A stretch of 64,000 nucleotides of DNA, taken from positions 53,563 through 117,562 of the forward strand of contig DJWC01000085.1 of the NCBI GenBank assembly GCA_002441445.1. The letters run 5' to 3'. This document shows positions 1 to 8,841 of the stretch, one piece after another. Origin of the DNA: Pusillimonas sp. UBA6240. Its GTDB lineage: Bacteria; Pseudomonadota; Gammaproteobacteria; Burkholderiales; Burkholderiaceae_B. The position numbers and the translations under genes are program-made. The notes under the pieces are model-generated. The model was not told the origin of the DNA and did no database searches. It saw nothing but the letters and a program-made list of their open reading frames with translations. Within the stretch, counting starts at the first letter, position 1. Each line of letters starts with the position of its first letter.

Positions 1-157
1 CGTCCATCTCGGAAAGCAAGTCGGAGATCGATCCTGTTTGAGCCGATTTTGGCCTAGGGAAGCCGGTGATGGCCAAGTAATCGAAAGAGCTCTTTGAAAA
101 CATTCGGGTATTTTTCCAGCCCGGAAGCGGCGGCCGCAGCCGCATGTCTATCGTCAT
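1..157 (-). CDS. Amidohydrolase family protein, N-terminal fragment cut by the window edge
   Basis: Read on the minus strand, an ATG at 157 is preceded by a GAGG ribosome site six bases away and opens a frame with no stop to the window edge, 52 codons. The protein begins MTIDMRLRPPLPGWKN and continues with a run containing FDYLAITGFPRPKSAQ. The IDxRLRPP opening resembles that of metal-dependent amidohydrolases (the TIM-barrel family that includes decarboxylases and lactone hydrolases), but the metal ligands lie outside the window. It sits 57 bases after the Bug receptor gene in the same direction and probably closes that operon. The family call rests on the N-terminus only. Confidence 0.55.
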   Translation of the reverse strand, partial: MTIDMRLRPPLPGWKNTRMFSKSSFDYLAITGFPRPKSAQTGSISDLLSEMD

Positions 158-214
158 ACCAACCTCATGATTACGTGGGCAGCCATGGCGGCCGCCCACT
201 CGACAACGCAAGCG

Positions 215-1189
215 CTAATCCGCGGTCGCGCCTGTTTCTTTGATGATCCGCCCCCACTGAGCCGTTTCAGATTTTATGAAATCGCCAAATTCATCAGGGC
301 TCATTTTCATGGGCTCCGCGCCCCAGTCGGCGAATTGTTGCCGGACATCCGATTCGGCCAGCACGCTGGATATTTGAGAATTCAGCCACTGAACGACGCT
401 TTTCGGCGTGCCGGCCGGCGCGGCGATTCCGTACCAGGTGATGGCTTCAAACCCGGGGACCGCGGTTTCGGCTATCGTCGGCACTTGGGGGGCGATGGCG
501 GACCGATGGGAGCCGCTCACAGCGATCGCTTTGATCTTTCCCCCCTGGGCGGCCTTGCTGCCGGTGACCATCGAATCGAACATGACCGAAGTCTCTCCGC
601 CCATGAGCGCGGTAAGAGCAGGGGCGCCGCCGCGATACGGTATATGCAGCAAATCTATGCCTGTCTTCTTTTTAAGCAGCTCCATCGCCAGATGGGGAGC
701 CGACCCGATTCCGGCGCTTCCGTAGGTATAGCCGCCCGGCTTGGACTTGAAAAGCTCCAGCATTTCCTTGACGTCGCTTGTGGGAAATGACACGTTGGTC
801 AGCAATATCAACGGTGAACTTGCTACGGGAGACACGGGCGTCAAATCCTTTTGCACATCGAATCCCGGATTTTTGTAAAGCGACATATTGATGGCATGCC
901 CCACTACTAAAAAGAGCAGCGTATATCCATCCGGAGCTGACTTGACGACTTCATTGGCGCCGATATTTCCCCCCGCTCCGCCTTTGTTCTCCACGACGAA
1001 ATTGGCGCCTGTTTTCTCCGTCAGCTTCTGGGCCAGCTTCCGCGCAATGAGGTCGGTCGGACCGCCCGCCGGGTAAGTTATGACCAGCTTTACGGGCCTG
1101 TCCGGATAGGCGGCCTGCGTTTGCGCCGCCGGCAGCAGCATCATGGCAAATGAGATTGCCGACCAGCGATAGAATTTCTTGAGATTCAT
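215..1189 (-). CDS. Bug-family tripartite tricarboxylate transporter substrate-binding protein
   Basis: A 324-residue secreted receptor of the Bug (TctC) family, which binds small carboxylates or related solutes in the periplasm. Residues 1-26 form a signal peptide (hydrophobic core followed by AQTQA). The mature protein starts AYPDRPVKLV and carries the family's YPAGGPTDLIARKLA loop, the NKGGAGGNIGANEV segment and the PDGYTLLF strand. The start is supported by an AAAGGAGAG ribosome site. The length is normal for the family. No TctA or TctB membrane subunits lie nearby, so it is an orphan receptor. It lies downstream of an acyl-CoA dehydrogenase and a CoA ligase, which suggests a carboxylate that is activated to a CoA thioester. 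The ligand cannot be read from the sequence. Confidence 0.93.
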   Translation of the reverse strand: MNLKKFYRWSAISFAMMLLPAAQTQAAYPDRPVKLVITYPAGGPTDLIARKLAQKLTEKTGANFVVENKGGAGGNIGANEVVKSAPDGYTLLFLVVGHAINMSLYKNPGFDVQKDLTPVSPVASSPLILLTNVSFPTSDVKEMLELFKSKPGGYTYGSAGIGSAPHLAMELLKKKTGIDLLHIPYRGGAPALTALMGGETSVMFDSMVTGSKAAQGGKIKAIAVSGSHRSAIAPQVPTIAETAVPGFEAITWYGIAAPAGTPKSVVQWLNSQISSVLAESDVRQQFADWGAEPMKMSPDEFGDFIKSETAQWGRIIKETGATAD

Positions 1190-1263
1190 CTTGCTCTCCT
1201 TTGGGTTGATTGTGTTGGCTCAGGTTGCTGTATAAGTTTTGGCATATATCGCCGGAAATGAGG

Positions 1264-2418
1264 TCATGGGCTGGTTGCGCGCTGGGGAAAGCTACGCTCG
1301 AATACGCCTTCCGCTATCCTGTTTTTGAGTATTTCGATAGAGCCTCCGGCGATCATCCAGCCCCGGCAGCGGCGCACGCAGTACTCTACCAATGACTCTT
1401 TGCTGTATCCCATGCCGCCCATGACCTGGAGGGCTTCATTCGCGACATCGAAGCCCACCTGATTGCAATATGCTTTTGCAATGGCCGTTTCCATCACTGA
1501 GGGAAAGCCGGTGTCGGCCGACGCGGCGGCCCGGTAAAGCAGCATCTGGGCCGCATCCAGCTTGATGCGCATGTCCGCGAATTTCCATTGCAAGCCTTGA
1601 AACTCGCACAGCAATCGGCCGAATTGTTTGCGCTGCATCGCCCAGTTGCGCGCCTCTTCATAGGCATAGCGGCCAAGGGCCAACGAGCGGGAGGTATTGC
1701 CTATGCGCTCGACGTTGAAGCCGGATATCTGCCTTTTGAAGCCCCCCTCGCCAAGCACCAACTGTTCTCCGGGGATATAGGCATTGTCAAAGAATATTTC
1801 CGCCCATTCTTCATCGGACATGAAAGAGGACCGTTTTCCCAGCTTCACGCCCTCGCCCTTGGTTTCTATGAGTACAGAGCCGATGCCGTTGATGCCGGGC
1901 CCGAACCGTACGTAGGCAAGCACGAAATCGGCATGCGGCCCGTGAGTGGTGAATATTTTTGAGCCGTTTATGCGCCATCCGGAGCCGTCCTTGGTGGCGG
2001 TGGTCTTCAATTCAGTGACTGCGGAACCGGCTTCGGGTTCGGTCATCCCGACGGAAATGAGCGCTGTTCCCGCTAAAAGCGGCTGCAAGTATTTTTCCTT
2101 TTGAAAGCCGGTGCCGTATTCCGCCAGCACGCGAATCGCACCAAAATTGCCGGCCTGGATGACATCCGCGCTGCGGGGGCATACAGAAGCTACGGCTTCT
2201 ATGGCGATCACGGCATCCATCAATGAGCCGCCCGCGCCGCCGTCCTCTTCCGCGATAGTGATTCCCAGCAGCCCTTGTGAGCTCATGGCGCGGGCTACAT
2301 CCCATGGGTATGCCTGCGAATGCGCCCGTTCGACGGCGCCGCTCAGCAAGGTCTTTTCCGAGAATCGACGCACTGCCGTCTGAAATTCCTGCTGCTCAGG
2401 TGAAAGAGTAAAGTCCAT
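1264..2418 (-). CDS. Acyl-CoA dehydrogenase family protein
   Basis: A 384-residue flavoprotein with the full acyl-CoA dehydrogenase layout: an alpha-helical N-terminal domain (MDFTLSPEQQEFQ), a central beta domain with the FAD/substrate signature MTEPEAGSAVT near residue 125, and a C-terminal helical domain (ARNWAMQRKQFGRLL, then LQVMGGMGYSKE). The C-terminal segment reads WMIAGGSIEILKN, so the place of the classical catalytic glutamate (YEGT) is GG. That is common in side-chain and branched-chain subgroups, so the base may lie elsewhere. It probably introduces a double bond into a CoA ester made by the ligase 42 bases upstream. The substrate is unknown. Confidence 0.92.
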   Translation of the reverse strand: MDFTLSPEQQEFQTAVRRFSEKTLLSGAVERAHSQAYPWDVARAMSSQGLLGITIAEEDGGAGGSLMDAVIAIEAVASVCPRSADVIQAGNFGAIRVLAEYGTGFQKEKYLQPLLAGTALISVGMTEPEAGSAVTELKTTATKDGSGWRINGSKIFTTHGPHADFVLAYVRFGPGINGIGSVLIETKGEGVKLGKRSSFMSDEEWAEIFFDNAYIPGEQLVLGEGGFKRQISGFNVERIGNTSRSLALGRYAYEEARNWAMQRKQFGRLLCEFQGLQWKFADMRIKLDAAQMLLYRAAASADTGFPSVMETAIAKAYCNQVGFDVANEALQVMGGMGYSKESLVEYCVRRCRGWMIAGGSIEILKNRIAEGVFERSFPQRATSP

Positions 2419-2460
2419 GTATGTTGCTTCCAGAAAGTTCCTGTCATTCCATTGGCTGCG

Positions 2461-4545
2461 TCAGCTCAGACGCATCAAGGCGTCGACGGCAATGACGCCG
2501 TCGCGGCGTACAAAGAGGGGGTTGATTTCTGCTTCCGCTACCTGCACGCCCTCAAGTACCGCAAGGCGCGAGAACCGTACGATGGCTTGGGCAAGCGCGG
2601 CGCAATCGCCCCGAGGCAGGCCGCGATAGCCTCTGATCAGTTCCGTATGCCGCAGGGACTCGATCATTTCGTAGGCGCCTCGCTCATCGACGGGGGCCAT
2701 TCGGACTGAGAAGTCCTTGATCAGCTCTGCGGTGATGCCCCCCGCACCGAGCATGACGACGGGACCGACAAGGGGGTCGTTCACGAATCCCAGTATGAGC
2801 TCGATCAAACGGTCTTCCATTTTTTGAACCAGGATGCCGTCGATGCGAGCTTGAGGGCAATGTTCGCGCACGTCTCTCAATAGCTCGGGTACTTGCCTTG
2901 CCAGGTCCGTATCGTTCTCGATAGCCATCCGCACTCCGCCCGCCTCGGTTTTGTGCGCGAGGTCTCGCGAACAAACCTTGATCACAACCGGATAGGGAAC
3001 GTCATGTTTGAGTTCCGGCGGCGAAACCAGCTTTGCCTGCGCGACTTCAATACCGAGATCACTCAATACCTCGCAAGCCTCATGCTCCGTCAATGGGCCA
3101 TGGATAGGCAGATTTTTCCTCCAGGCCGGGGCATCGCATGCCGGGCTTGCCGGAAATTCCACAGGGTTCCGTCGTTGAAAAAAGCTCGCCAGCGCATCTG
3201 CGCACGCCTCGGGTGTACGAAAGCCTGCTATTGAATGCTGTTGAAGACGGGCCAGCGACTCGGGCGCATTCGGCGATAGGAATGCGGCCAGCGGCTTATC
3301 GGCGGGTTTGGCGGCGGCGATAAGAGGACGCACCGCCAGATCGGGATGGAACTGTGCGGAAGAGCCCACCACGCTAAGTACTGCGTCGCACCAAGGAGCC
3401 TGGAGAAGTTGCTCCAGCAAATCCTGGTACTGGGCGCTGCTCGCGGCCAAGGTAAGATCCATGACGGGGGAGGGGCGAAGCTTCAGGCCCCGTGCAGCCA
3501 TATGGGCGATGAATTCGTCTGGTGGCACAACTGTCTCGAGCCCGCGTGTGCCGAGATTGTCGACCACCGTTGCCGCCCCGCCTCCTGTGGTGGTGACCAC
3601 CGCAACGCGCGGCTTGGTCTTTATAGGAATTGGCGCCTTGAAATATTGAACCGCCAGCGGCACGATTTCGAAGAGAGACTCGAGCATGTTGACTCGAATG
3701 ACACAGTGGCTCTGGAAGAATGCGTCCATGGCGGCATCGTTCCCGGCAATGGCGCCCGTATGAGACTGCGCAAGTTGATTGCCTTGCTCGGAACGCCCCA
3801 GCTTATAAACGATAACGGGCTTGCCCGCCGCATGAGCCCGCTTTAAGGCAGCGGCCATGATAGGAGCATGCCTTATGGTTTCCAAGAAAAGCAAGATGGC
3901 CCCGGTCTGGGGGTCATCGACCAACGCGTCTATGATTTCGCCGACGGATATATCGCTCTCATTGCCAACGGAGACCGACTTGGCGAACCCGAACCCGCGT
4001 GCGGACGCCCGTGATAGCAGCGAGCCCATCATGGATCCGCTTTGCGAGATCACGCTTATCGAGCCGGGTATCAGGTTTTCCGCCTCGAACGCCGCATTCA
4101 CGGAAACGATGCAGCCCGCTGCAATATCCACCGCCCCAATGCTATTAGGTCCCAGGACGCGCAAACCCAGGGACTTTGCTTTTTCGACAAGCTGGACCTG
4201 TAGTTGCATCCCTTCTTCGCCCGCTTCGCTGAATCCGTCGGAATAAACGCTGACGACTTTCGCACCGGCGGCGGCGCATTGGTCCAGCAGTCCGGGTACA
4301 TGGCTTCCAGGGACCATGATGAAAACATGATCGACCGGATCGGGCAATGATGCGAGATCCGGGTAGCAGGTTTCCCCGAGTACCTTTCCATGAGATGGAT
4401 TTATGGGATATACCTTTCCGCTGAAGCCATGCTTGCGCATGAATAAAAGCGGTCTCGCTGTATTTTTTTTAATGTTGCCCGAAACCCCTACAAGCGCGAC
4501 GCGGCGAGGAGAAAGCAGGCATTGGGCAAAGGTCCGGTTTTTCAT
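2461..4545 (-). CDS. ADP-forming acetate--CoA ligase family protein (acyl-CoA synthetase)
   Basis: A large NDP-forming acyl-CoA synthetase of about 694 residues with the fused alpha-beta arrangement. It has a CoA-binding Rossmann domain (VALVGVSGN near the start, then KVYPINP), a succinyl-CoA-ligase-like domain with the phosphohistidine segment AQSHTGAIAG, and a C-terminal ATP-grasp domain (YPVVIKVCSRDLAHKTEAGGV, written here in part, and EAEINPLFV). It would activate a carboxylic acid with ATP and CoA, releasing ADP and phosphate. A GTG at 4584 gives a longer frame, but the ATG at 4545 has a GCGGAACC ribosome-like site and starts next to the conserved fold. It is first in an operon with an acyl-CoA dehydrogenase and a Bug receptor. 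Confidence 0.9.
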   Translation of the reverse strand: MKNRTFAQCLLSPRRVALVGVSGNIKKNTARPLLFMRKHGFSGKVYPINPSHGKVLGETCYPDLASLPDPVDHVFIMVPGSHVPGLLDQCAAAGAKVVSVYSDGFSEAGEEGMQLQVQLVEKAKSLGLRVLGPNSIGAVDIAAGCIVSVNAAFEAENLIPGSISVISQSGSMMGSLLSRASARGFGFAKSVSVGNESDISVGEIIDALVDDPQTGAILLFLETIRHAPIMAAALKRAHAAGKPVIVYKLGRSEQGNQLAQSHTGAIAGNDAAMDAFFQSHCVIRVNMLESLFEIVPLAVQYFKAPIPIKTKPRVAVVTTTGGGAATVVDNLGTRGLETVVPPDEFIAHMAARGLKLRPSPVMDLTLAASSAQYQDLLEQLLQAPWCDAVLSVVGSSAQFHPDLAVRPLIAAAKPADKPLAAFLSPNAPESLARLQQHSIAGFRTPEACADALASFFQRRNPVEFPASPACDAPAWRKNLPIHGPLTEHEACEVLSDLGIEVAQAKLVSPPELKHDVPYPVVIKVCSRDLAHKTEAGGVRMAIENDTDLARQVPELLRDVREHCPQARIDGILVQKMEDRLIELILGFVNDPLVGPVVMLGAGGITAELIKDFSVRMAPVDERGAYEMIESLRHTELIRGYRGLPRGDCAALAQAIVRFSRLAVLEGVQVAEAEINPLFVRRDGVIAVDALMRLS

Positions 4546-4892
4546 GGTTCCGCTGGGAATGTGTGCTGAGTTGCTACGGTTCACAGTCTATCGGGGTATT
4601 TCCGCTGAGCTTTGAAAAAAAGGAAAGCGTCCCATCACAATAGAGCGGGGCTTTGAAAAAGAAGGCTTCGTTTCCGATTCGGCAAACCAGGGGCGGCTGC
4701 GCTTATTTATGATGGCGCTACACGAATGAACATTTATAAAGGGGCGGAATTGAATATTCGGCATGACCATATGTCGGCCAGGCGCGGTGCGAAGCAGCGT
4801 CCTGAGGGATCGGCATATCGACGCGATCCTGGAAAGCGCCATGGTCTGATACGGGCCAAGGGCGCCGGCCGCATCAACGAGGCGTAAAAAAC
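4546..4892. other. Divergent intergenic region between two catabolic operons
   Basis: These 347 bases separate the minus-strand CoA-ligase operon from the plus-strand aldehyde dehydrogenase operon and must hold both promoters. It includes an AT-richer stretch (about 4590-4760) followed by GC-rich sequence. I see no convincing operator palindrome. A 28-codon frame from 4763 begins MTICRPGAV, but it has no ribosome site and matches nothing I recognise. Confidence 0.5.
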
Positions 4893-6320
4893 ATGTTCTA
4901 TCCATCATTGTCCTTATTTATCAATGGCCAGTGGCATTTCGCCGAAAGGGGCCACATCGATGTCGTGGAGCCCGCCACAGGAGAAATACTGGGGAAGCTT
5001 CCCGTTGCCTCGGCGGATGACGTCGAACGCGCCATCCAGGCCGCCCACATGGCTTTTCCCGCTTGGAGCAGAACGCCTGCGCTGGAACGCGCAGGCATCC
5101 TGCGCCGTGCCGGCGCGATTCTGAGGTCACGCGCCGCCGAGTTGTCCCCTCTCATCACCAGGGAGCTCGGCAAGCCGCTGAAAGAGGCCATGGGAGAAGT
5201 GGAGACGGCCGCCGAGATGTTCGACTGGGCGGCCGAAGAAGCCAGGCGCACCTACGGACGCATTGTCCCTGCCCGTATTCTTGGTATGCGGCAGATGGTA
5301 ACGCTCGAAGCGGTAGGTCCCGTTGCGGCGTTCTCTGGGTGGAATGCTCCGGCCATAACACCATCGCGCAAGATCTCGGGCGCTCTGGCCGCTGGCTGTA
5401 CCGTGGTCATAAAGCCCGCTGAAGAAACCCCAGCCGTCGCGCTCGGAATCGCCGCGGCGCTTCAAGAAGCCGGGCTGCCGCCGGGGGTACTGAATATGGT
5501 TTTCGGCGACCCCGCGGCTATTTCCATGCAATTGCTGGATTCGCCATTGATCAGCGCTGTGACCTTCACTGGTTCGACGGCAATCGGGCGCTCACTGGCC
5601 CAGCAAGCGGCAAAATCGTTGAAGCGCATTACTCTCGAACTGGGTGGCCACGCGCCCGTGCTGGTTTTCGAGGACGCGGACATCGATGCGGCTGTTGCGG
5701 CTATCGGTGCCGCCAAGTTCCGGAACTCGGGGCAAGTATGCACATCGCCCACGCGCATCTACGTACAGGATTCCGTCTATCGGGATTTTGCTGAAAAACT
5801 TGCCCATAAGGCATGTAGCCTGAAAGTGGGCAACGGTCTGGACGAGGGCGTGCAGATGGGCCCTTTGGCGAACCCTCGCCGGCTGGCAGCCATGCAGCAG
5901 CTTACCGATGACGCCCGTGCCAACGGGGCGACCATTGCCGCAGGCGGAAAGCGCTTATATGACAGGGGCTGGTTCTGGTCGCCGACCGTGATCACCGATT
6001 TCACCGATGCGTGTGCGGCGGCGAGCATTGAGCCTTTCGGCCCGATGGCGCTGGTGCGCTCGTTTTCCACCTTCGATGAGGGCATCGGCGCAGCCAACCG
6101 TTTGCCTTTCGGGCTGGCTTCCTATGTATTCAGCCAACATACCAAAACCGTCAAGGCGGCAAGCCTTGCCATCCAGAGCGGTGTAGTCTGCGTTAATCAT
6201 TGCCAGGCTTCCGTACCAGAGACTCCCTTCGGCGGTGTAAAGGACAGCGGTATCGGTCGTGAAGGCGGAGTCGAGGGCCTGCGCGAATTCATGCAGGTGA
6301 AATACATAAGCGAACTGTAA
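4893..6320 (+). CDS. Aldehyde dehydrogenase family protein
   Basis: A 475-residue NAD(P)-dependent aldehyde dehydrogenase. It has the FSGWNAPAITPSRKISGAL cofactor-binding region, the FTGSTAIGRSLAQQA motif, the catalytic glutamate in ITLELGGHAPVLVF and the catalytic cysteine in NSGQVCTSPTRIYV, and ends with the usual PFGGVKDSGIGREGG. It would oxidise an aldehyde to an acid. The start ATG follows a GAGGCGTAAAA site. It leads a three-gene operon with the small protein at 6340 and the hydrolase at 6729. Its closest relatives by motif are the succinate-semialdehyde/benzaldehyde group, but the substrate cannot be fixed. Confidence 0.93.
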   Translation: MFYPSLSLFINGQWHFAERGHIDVVEPATGEILGKLPVASADDVERAIQAAHMAFPAWSRTPALERAGILRRAGAILRSRAAELSPLITRELGKPLKEAMGEVETAAEMFDWAAEEARRTYGRIVPARILGMRQMVTLEAVGPVAAFSGWNAPAITPSRKISGALAAGCTVVIKPAEETPAVALGIAAALQEAGLPPGVLNMVFGDPAAISMQLLDSPLISAVTFTGSTAIGRSLAQQAAKSLKRITLELGGHAPVLVFEDADIDAAVAAIGAAKFRNSGQVCTSPTRIYVQDSVYRDFAEKLAHKACSLKVGNGLDEGVQMGPLANPRRLAAMQQLTDDARANGATIAAGGKRLYDRGWFWSPTVITDFTDACAAASIEPFGPMALVRSFSTFDEGIGAANRLPFGLASYVFSQHTKTVKAASLAIQSGVVCVNHCQASVPETPFGGVKDSGIGREGGVEGLREFMQVKYISEL

Positions 6321-6339
6321 TGAACTATAGAGACGATTC

Positions 6340-6732
6340 ATGGTTAACGAAAAACGCATACTTGAAGTCTTGCCGGCCATAGTCAATGGCAACGACCGCC
6401 TGGTATGGCGGGGAAGGCACTTGGCCACTGTGATGTTGCTGCAGGTCGGGCAAAGAGAATACCTGTTCGATATCCGCCAAGGCGGTATCGAACGCATACG
6501 CCTTGGTTCGTTCCCCATGCCTGCGTGGGACTTCGCCTTGCGTGCAGAAGAAAATACATGGGAACAGTTCTGGCTTGCGGTGCCTCCTCCCGGCTTTCAC
6601 GATTTATTCGCGTTGGTCAAGAGCCGCCGCTTGCGCATTGAAGGAAACCTTTACCCCTTTATGTCCAACCTTCTATATTTCAAGGATCTCTTGGCCTCGA
6701 TCCGTATGGGTGCGAACGGGAGCAAAGAATGA
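6340..6732 (+). CDS. Small protein of unknown function, possibly SCP2-like
   Basis: A 130-residue soluble protein without signal peptide or membrane segments. I do not recognise it with certainty. The order of features (VWRGRHLATVMLLQVGQREYLFD strand region, shown in part as DIRQGGIERI, then WDFALRAEENTWEQFW, then LRIEGNLYPFMSNLLYFKDLL) resembles the C-terminal half of SCP2 sterol-carrier domains, where a W-x-x-F helix is followed by a GNxxxFMxN loop. It starts 20 bases after the aldehyde dehydrogenase and overlaps the following hydrolase start by four bases (ATGA), so it is translationally coupled and very likely a real gene. A lipid- or acyl-CoA-binding helper role is inference only. Confidence 0.75.
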   Translation: MVNEKRILEVLPAIVNGNDRLVWRGRHLATVMLLQVGQREYLFDIRQGGIERIRLGSFPMPAWDFALRAEENTWEQFWLAVPPPGFHDLFALVKSRRLRIEGNLYPFMSNLLYFKDLLASIRMGANGSKE

Positions 6733-7589
6733 AAAACTCCACGGATATCTCTTTCGAGCCCGTCGTTGGCCGGTATCTGAATTTGCCGCTGCTTGGCAAG
6801 CCGCAACGCCTCTACATTGAAGAGGCGGGTTCAGGCATTCCTCTTTTGTGCCTTCATACAGCCGGCGCGGACAGCCGGCAGTATCGCGCGCTCATGAACG
6901 ATCCAGAACTGCTGGAGCAATTTCGGATCATCGCATTCGATCTCCCCTGGCATGGAAAGTCGTCGCCTCCGGCGGGCTGGCAGAACGAGCCATACAAGTT
7001 GACGTCGAAGGATTATGTCAGCGTTATTCTTGCTGTGGCGGACGCCCTGCAGCTCGATAAGCCCCTGGTCATGGGGTGCTCCATAGGTGGCCGGATTGTG
7101 CTGCATCTTGCTTTGGAGCATCCGGAGCGATTCCGCGGCCTCATAGGGCTGCAGTCCGGTGCGCATGTGGATCCTTACTATGATCTCGAATGGCTGCACC
7201 GTCCGGACGTGCATGGGGGCGAAGTGTGTGCCGGCATCGTATCGGGGCTGGTAGGGCCGCAAAGTCCTGTCGAGCACCGCTGGGAGACACTCTGGCATTA
7301 CATGCAGGGTGGGCCGGGCGTGTTCAAGGGCGATCTATACTTTTACACCGTCGATGGCGACATGCGCGATCGGGTTGCCCAGATAGATACCTCCAAGTGC
7401 CCTTTATGGCTTTTGACTGGGGAATACGACTATTCATGCACGCCGCAAGATACGGAATTCCTGGGTAAAAGCATCCAGGGGGCGGATTGGCAGATCATGA
7501 AGGGGATGGGTCACTTCCCCATGAGCGAGGATCCGCAGCGATTTCTGCAATACCTCAAGCCGGTACTGGCGAAAGCCCGGTCAATGTGA
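6729..7589 (+). CDS. Alpha/beta hydrolase
   Basis: A 286-residue alpha/beta-hydrolase-fold protein. It has the oxyanion strand region LLCLHTAGADSRQYR, the nucleophile elbow MGCSIGGRIV (serine in G-C-S-I-G), a late acid in LLTGEYDYSC and the catalytic histidine in KGMGHFPMSEDP. It would hydrolyse an ester, lactone or C-C bond. The start overlaps the stop of the upstream small gene (ATGA), indicating coupled translation. With the aldehyde dehydrogenase it suggests a pathway in which a ring-cleavage or ester product is hydrolysed and the resulting aldehyde oxidised. The substrate is not deducible. Confidence 0.9.
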   Translation: MKNSTDISFEPVVGRYLNLPLLGKPQRLYIEEAGSGIPLLCLHTAGADSRQYRALMNDPELLEQFRIIAFDLPWHGKSSPPAGWQNEPYKLTSKDYVSVILAVADALQLDKPLVMGCSIGGRIVLHLALEHPERFRGLIGLQSGAHVDPYYDLEWLHRPDVHGGEVCAGIVSGLVGPQSPVEHRWETLWHYMQGGPGVFKGDLYFYTVDGDMRDRVAQIDTSKCPLWLLTGEYDYSCTPQDTEFLGKSIQGADWQIMKGMGHFPMSEDPQRFLQYLKPVLAKARSM

Positions 7590-7656
7590 CCTGTTATTGC
7601 GTGATGGCCGGAAGCTGCGCCTTCGACCATCGCGGAGCGCGCGTTCGTTGAATTCG

Positions 7657-8562
7657 CTAAATGGATGCGGCGTTCTCGGTAGAGCGGAGATACTGCAGCA
7701 AATCTATGCTGGGCTGGCTGCTGTTGGCGGCGTCATTGGCGCAAATGAAAAAATGCCGCTCGGCCCAGCGATCCGTCAGCCGGAGCAAGATGAGCCCCAT
7801 GCTCGCCAGGTAGCTACTCGCTATTTTTTCAGGAACAATGCCTATGCCCAGACCCTCCCGGATCATGTTGCATCGTGTCTCGAAATTGGAAACCTGAAGC
7901 TTGACGGTGGGAGGCCGGCTAATGGTTTGCCCGATATACGCCAGGAATTTATCTAGCGAGTGCAGCGGGAAGTATCCCAGCAAATCGTAATCCAATGCAT
8001 CTTCCAAAGGCAGCTCGCCCCGGCTTGCCAGCGGATGCCCGATCGGCACAACCAAGCCTACGCGATCCGACGCAAATGGAAAAGATCTTATCCCCGGCGC
8101 GGGATGGCTTGCGTGGTATATGCCGATATCCACCGTGCCCTCTGCAACCATGCGCGGAATATCGTAGCTGTGGGCCTCGATGAGGTCTATGCTGATATTG
8201 GTTCGCCCCTGCAGGAAATGGCCGATTTTGCCCGGGAGAAACTGGAGTAGGGTAGACGGGTTCGCCGCAAGCCGAATCTTTGCGATCCCCTCGGCCGAAT
8301 AGCTGTTGACGGCGCGTTCCGCCAGCTGAATGCTGCGCAATATCGCCTTTGCTCGTTGATAAAGCAGCGCACCCGCCGGAGTAGGCTCGACGCCGCGCCC
8401 GTGGCGGTGCAATAGGCAGCGGTCAAGGTGGCGCTCCAGTTCCGCCACCCGTTTGCTCGCAGCGGAGGTGACGAGATTTTCTCGTTCCGCAGCCCTGGAA
8501 AGGCTTTTTTCTTCTACCGCGGCGACGAATATCTCCAGCGCGGGTATATCGATGCCTTTCAT
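7657..8562 (-). CDS. LysR-family transcriptional regulator
   Basis: A 301-residue LysR regulator. Residues 5-65 hold the winged helix-turn-helix (ALEIFVAAVEEKSLSRAAE, then SAASKRVAELE), followed by a linker helix and a two-lobed periplasmic-binding-like effector domain (IRLAANPSTLLQFLPG, then VDIGIYHASHPAPG). The start ATG follows GAGGACAAAACCGGA. It is convergent with the hydrolase operon at 4893-7589, whose end lies 67 bases away. The 279 bases upstream (8563-8841) hold no recognisable gene or clear operator, so its target is not obvious. It may control the neighbouring aldehyde dehydrogenase operon. Confidence 0.93.
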   Translation of the reverse strand: MKGIDIPALEIFVAAVEEKSLSRAAERENLVTSAASKRVAELERHLDRCLLHRHGRGVEPTPAGALLYQRAKAILRSIQLAERAVNSYSAEGIAKIRLAANPSTLLQFLPGKIGHFLQGRTNISIDLIEAHSYDIPRMVAEGTVDIGIYHASHPAPGIRSFPFASDRVGLVVPIGHPLASRGELPLEDALDYDLLGYFPLHSLDKFLAYIGQTISRPPTVKLQVSNFETRCNMIREGLGIGIVPEKIASSYLASMGLILLRLTDRWAERHFFICANDAANSSQPSIDLLQYLRSTENAASI

Positions 8563-8841
8563 TCCGGTTTTGTCCTCCTCTTATGGGTTTGAGCGCTTCA
8601 GGCATTGTGGCAAAGCTTTGGCTTTGCCGCTTATCGTGGGCGCAGACTTTGCGAGTAGAACTCGTTTCGCTGAAATATTCTGTTTTATGAAGCGAAAGTG
8701 TACGGCAATCTGATAGCTAGTAGAGCAGCCGGGCCGATCGCGGCTCAGCTGCGGCCATGATGGAAGGCGCCGCATCGTGGAAGGTCTGGATGCCGCCGCG
8801 GCCAAGCTGTCCGCCTTCCGGCTGCCTCATCGGGCAAGGCA

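Noticed and set aside
1264..2418. Loss of the catalytic glutamate in the acyl-CoA dehydrogenase as a sign of inactivity
   Set aside because: The GG variant at this place is common in active subgroups where the base lies elsewhere in the fold.
4763..4849. Small frame starting MTICRPGAV in the divergent region
   Set aside because: It has no ribosome site, only 28 codons, and no relatives that I recognise.
8563..8841. Possible small gene between LysR and Nudix genes
   Set aside because: The short frames on both strands have no ribosome site, and none shows a recognisable motif.
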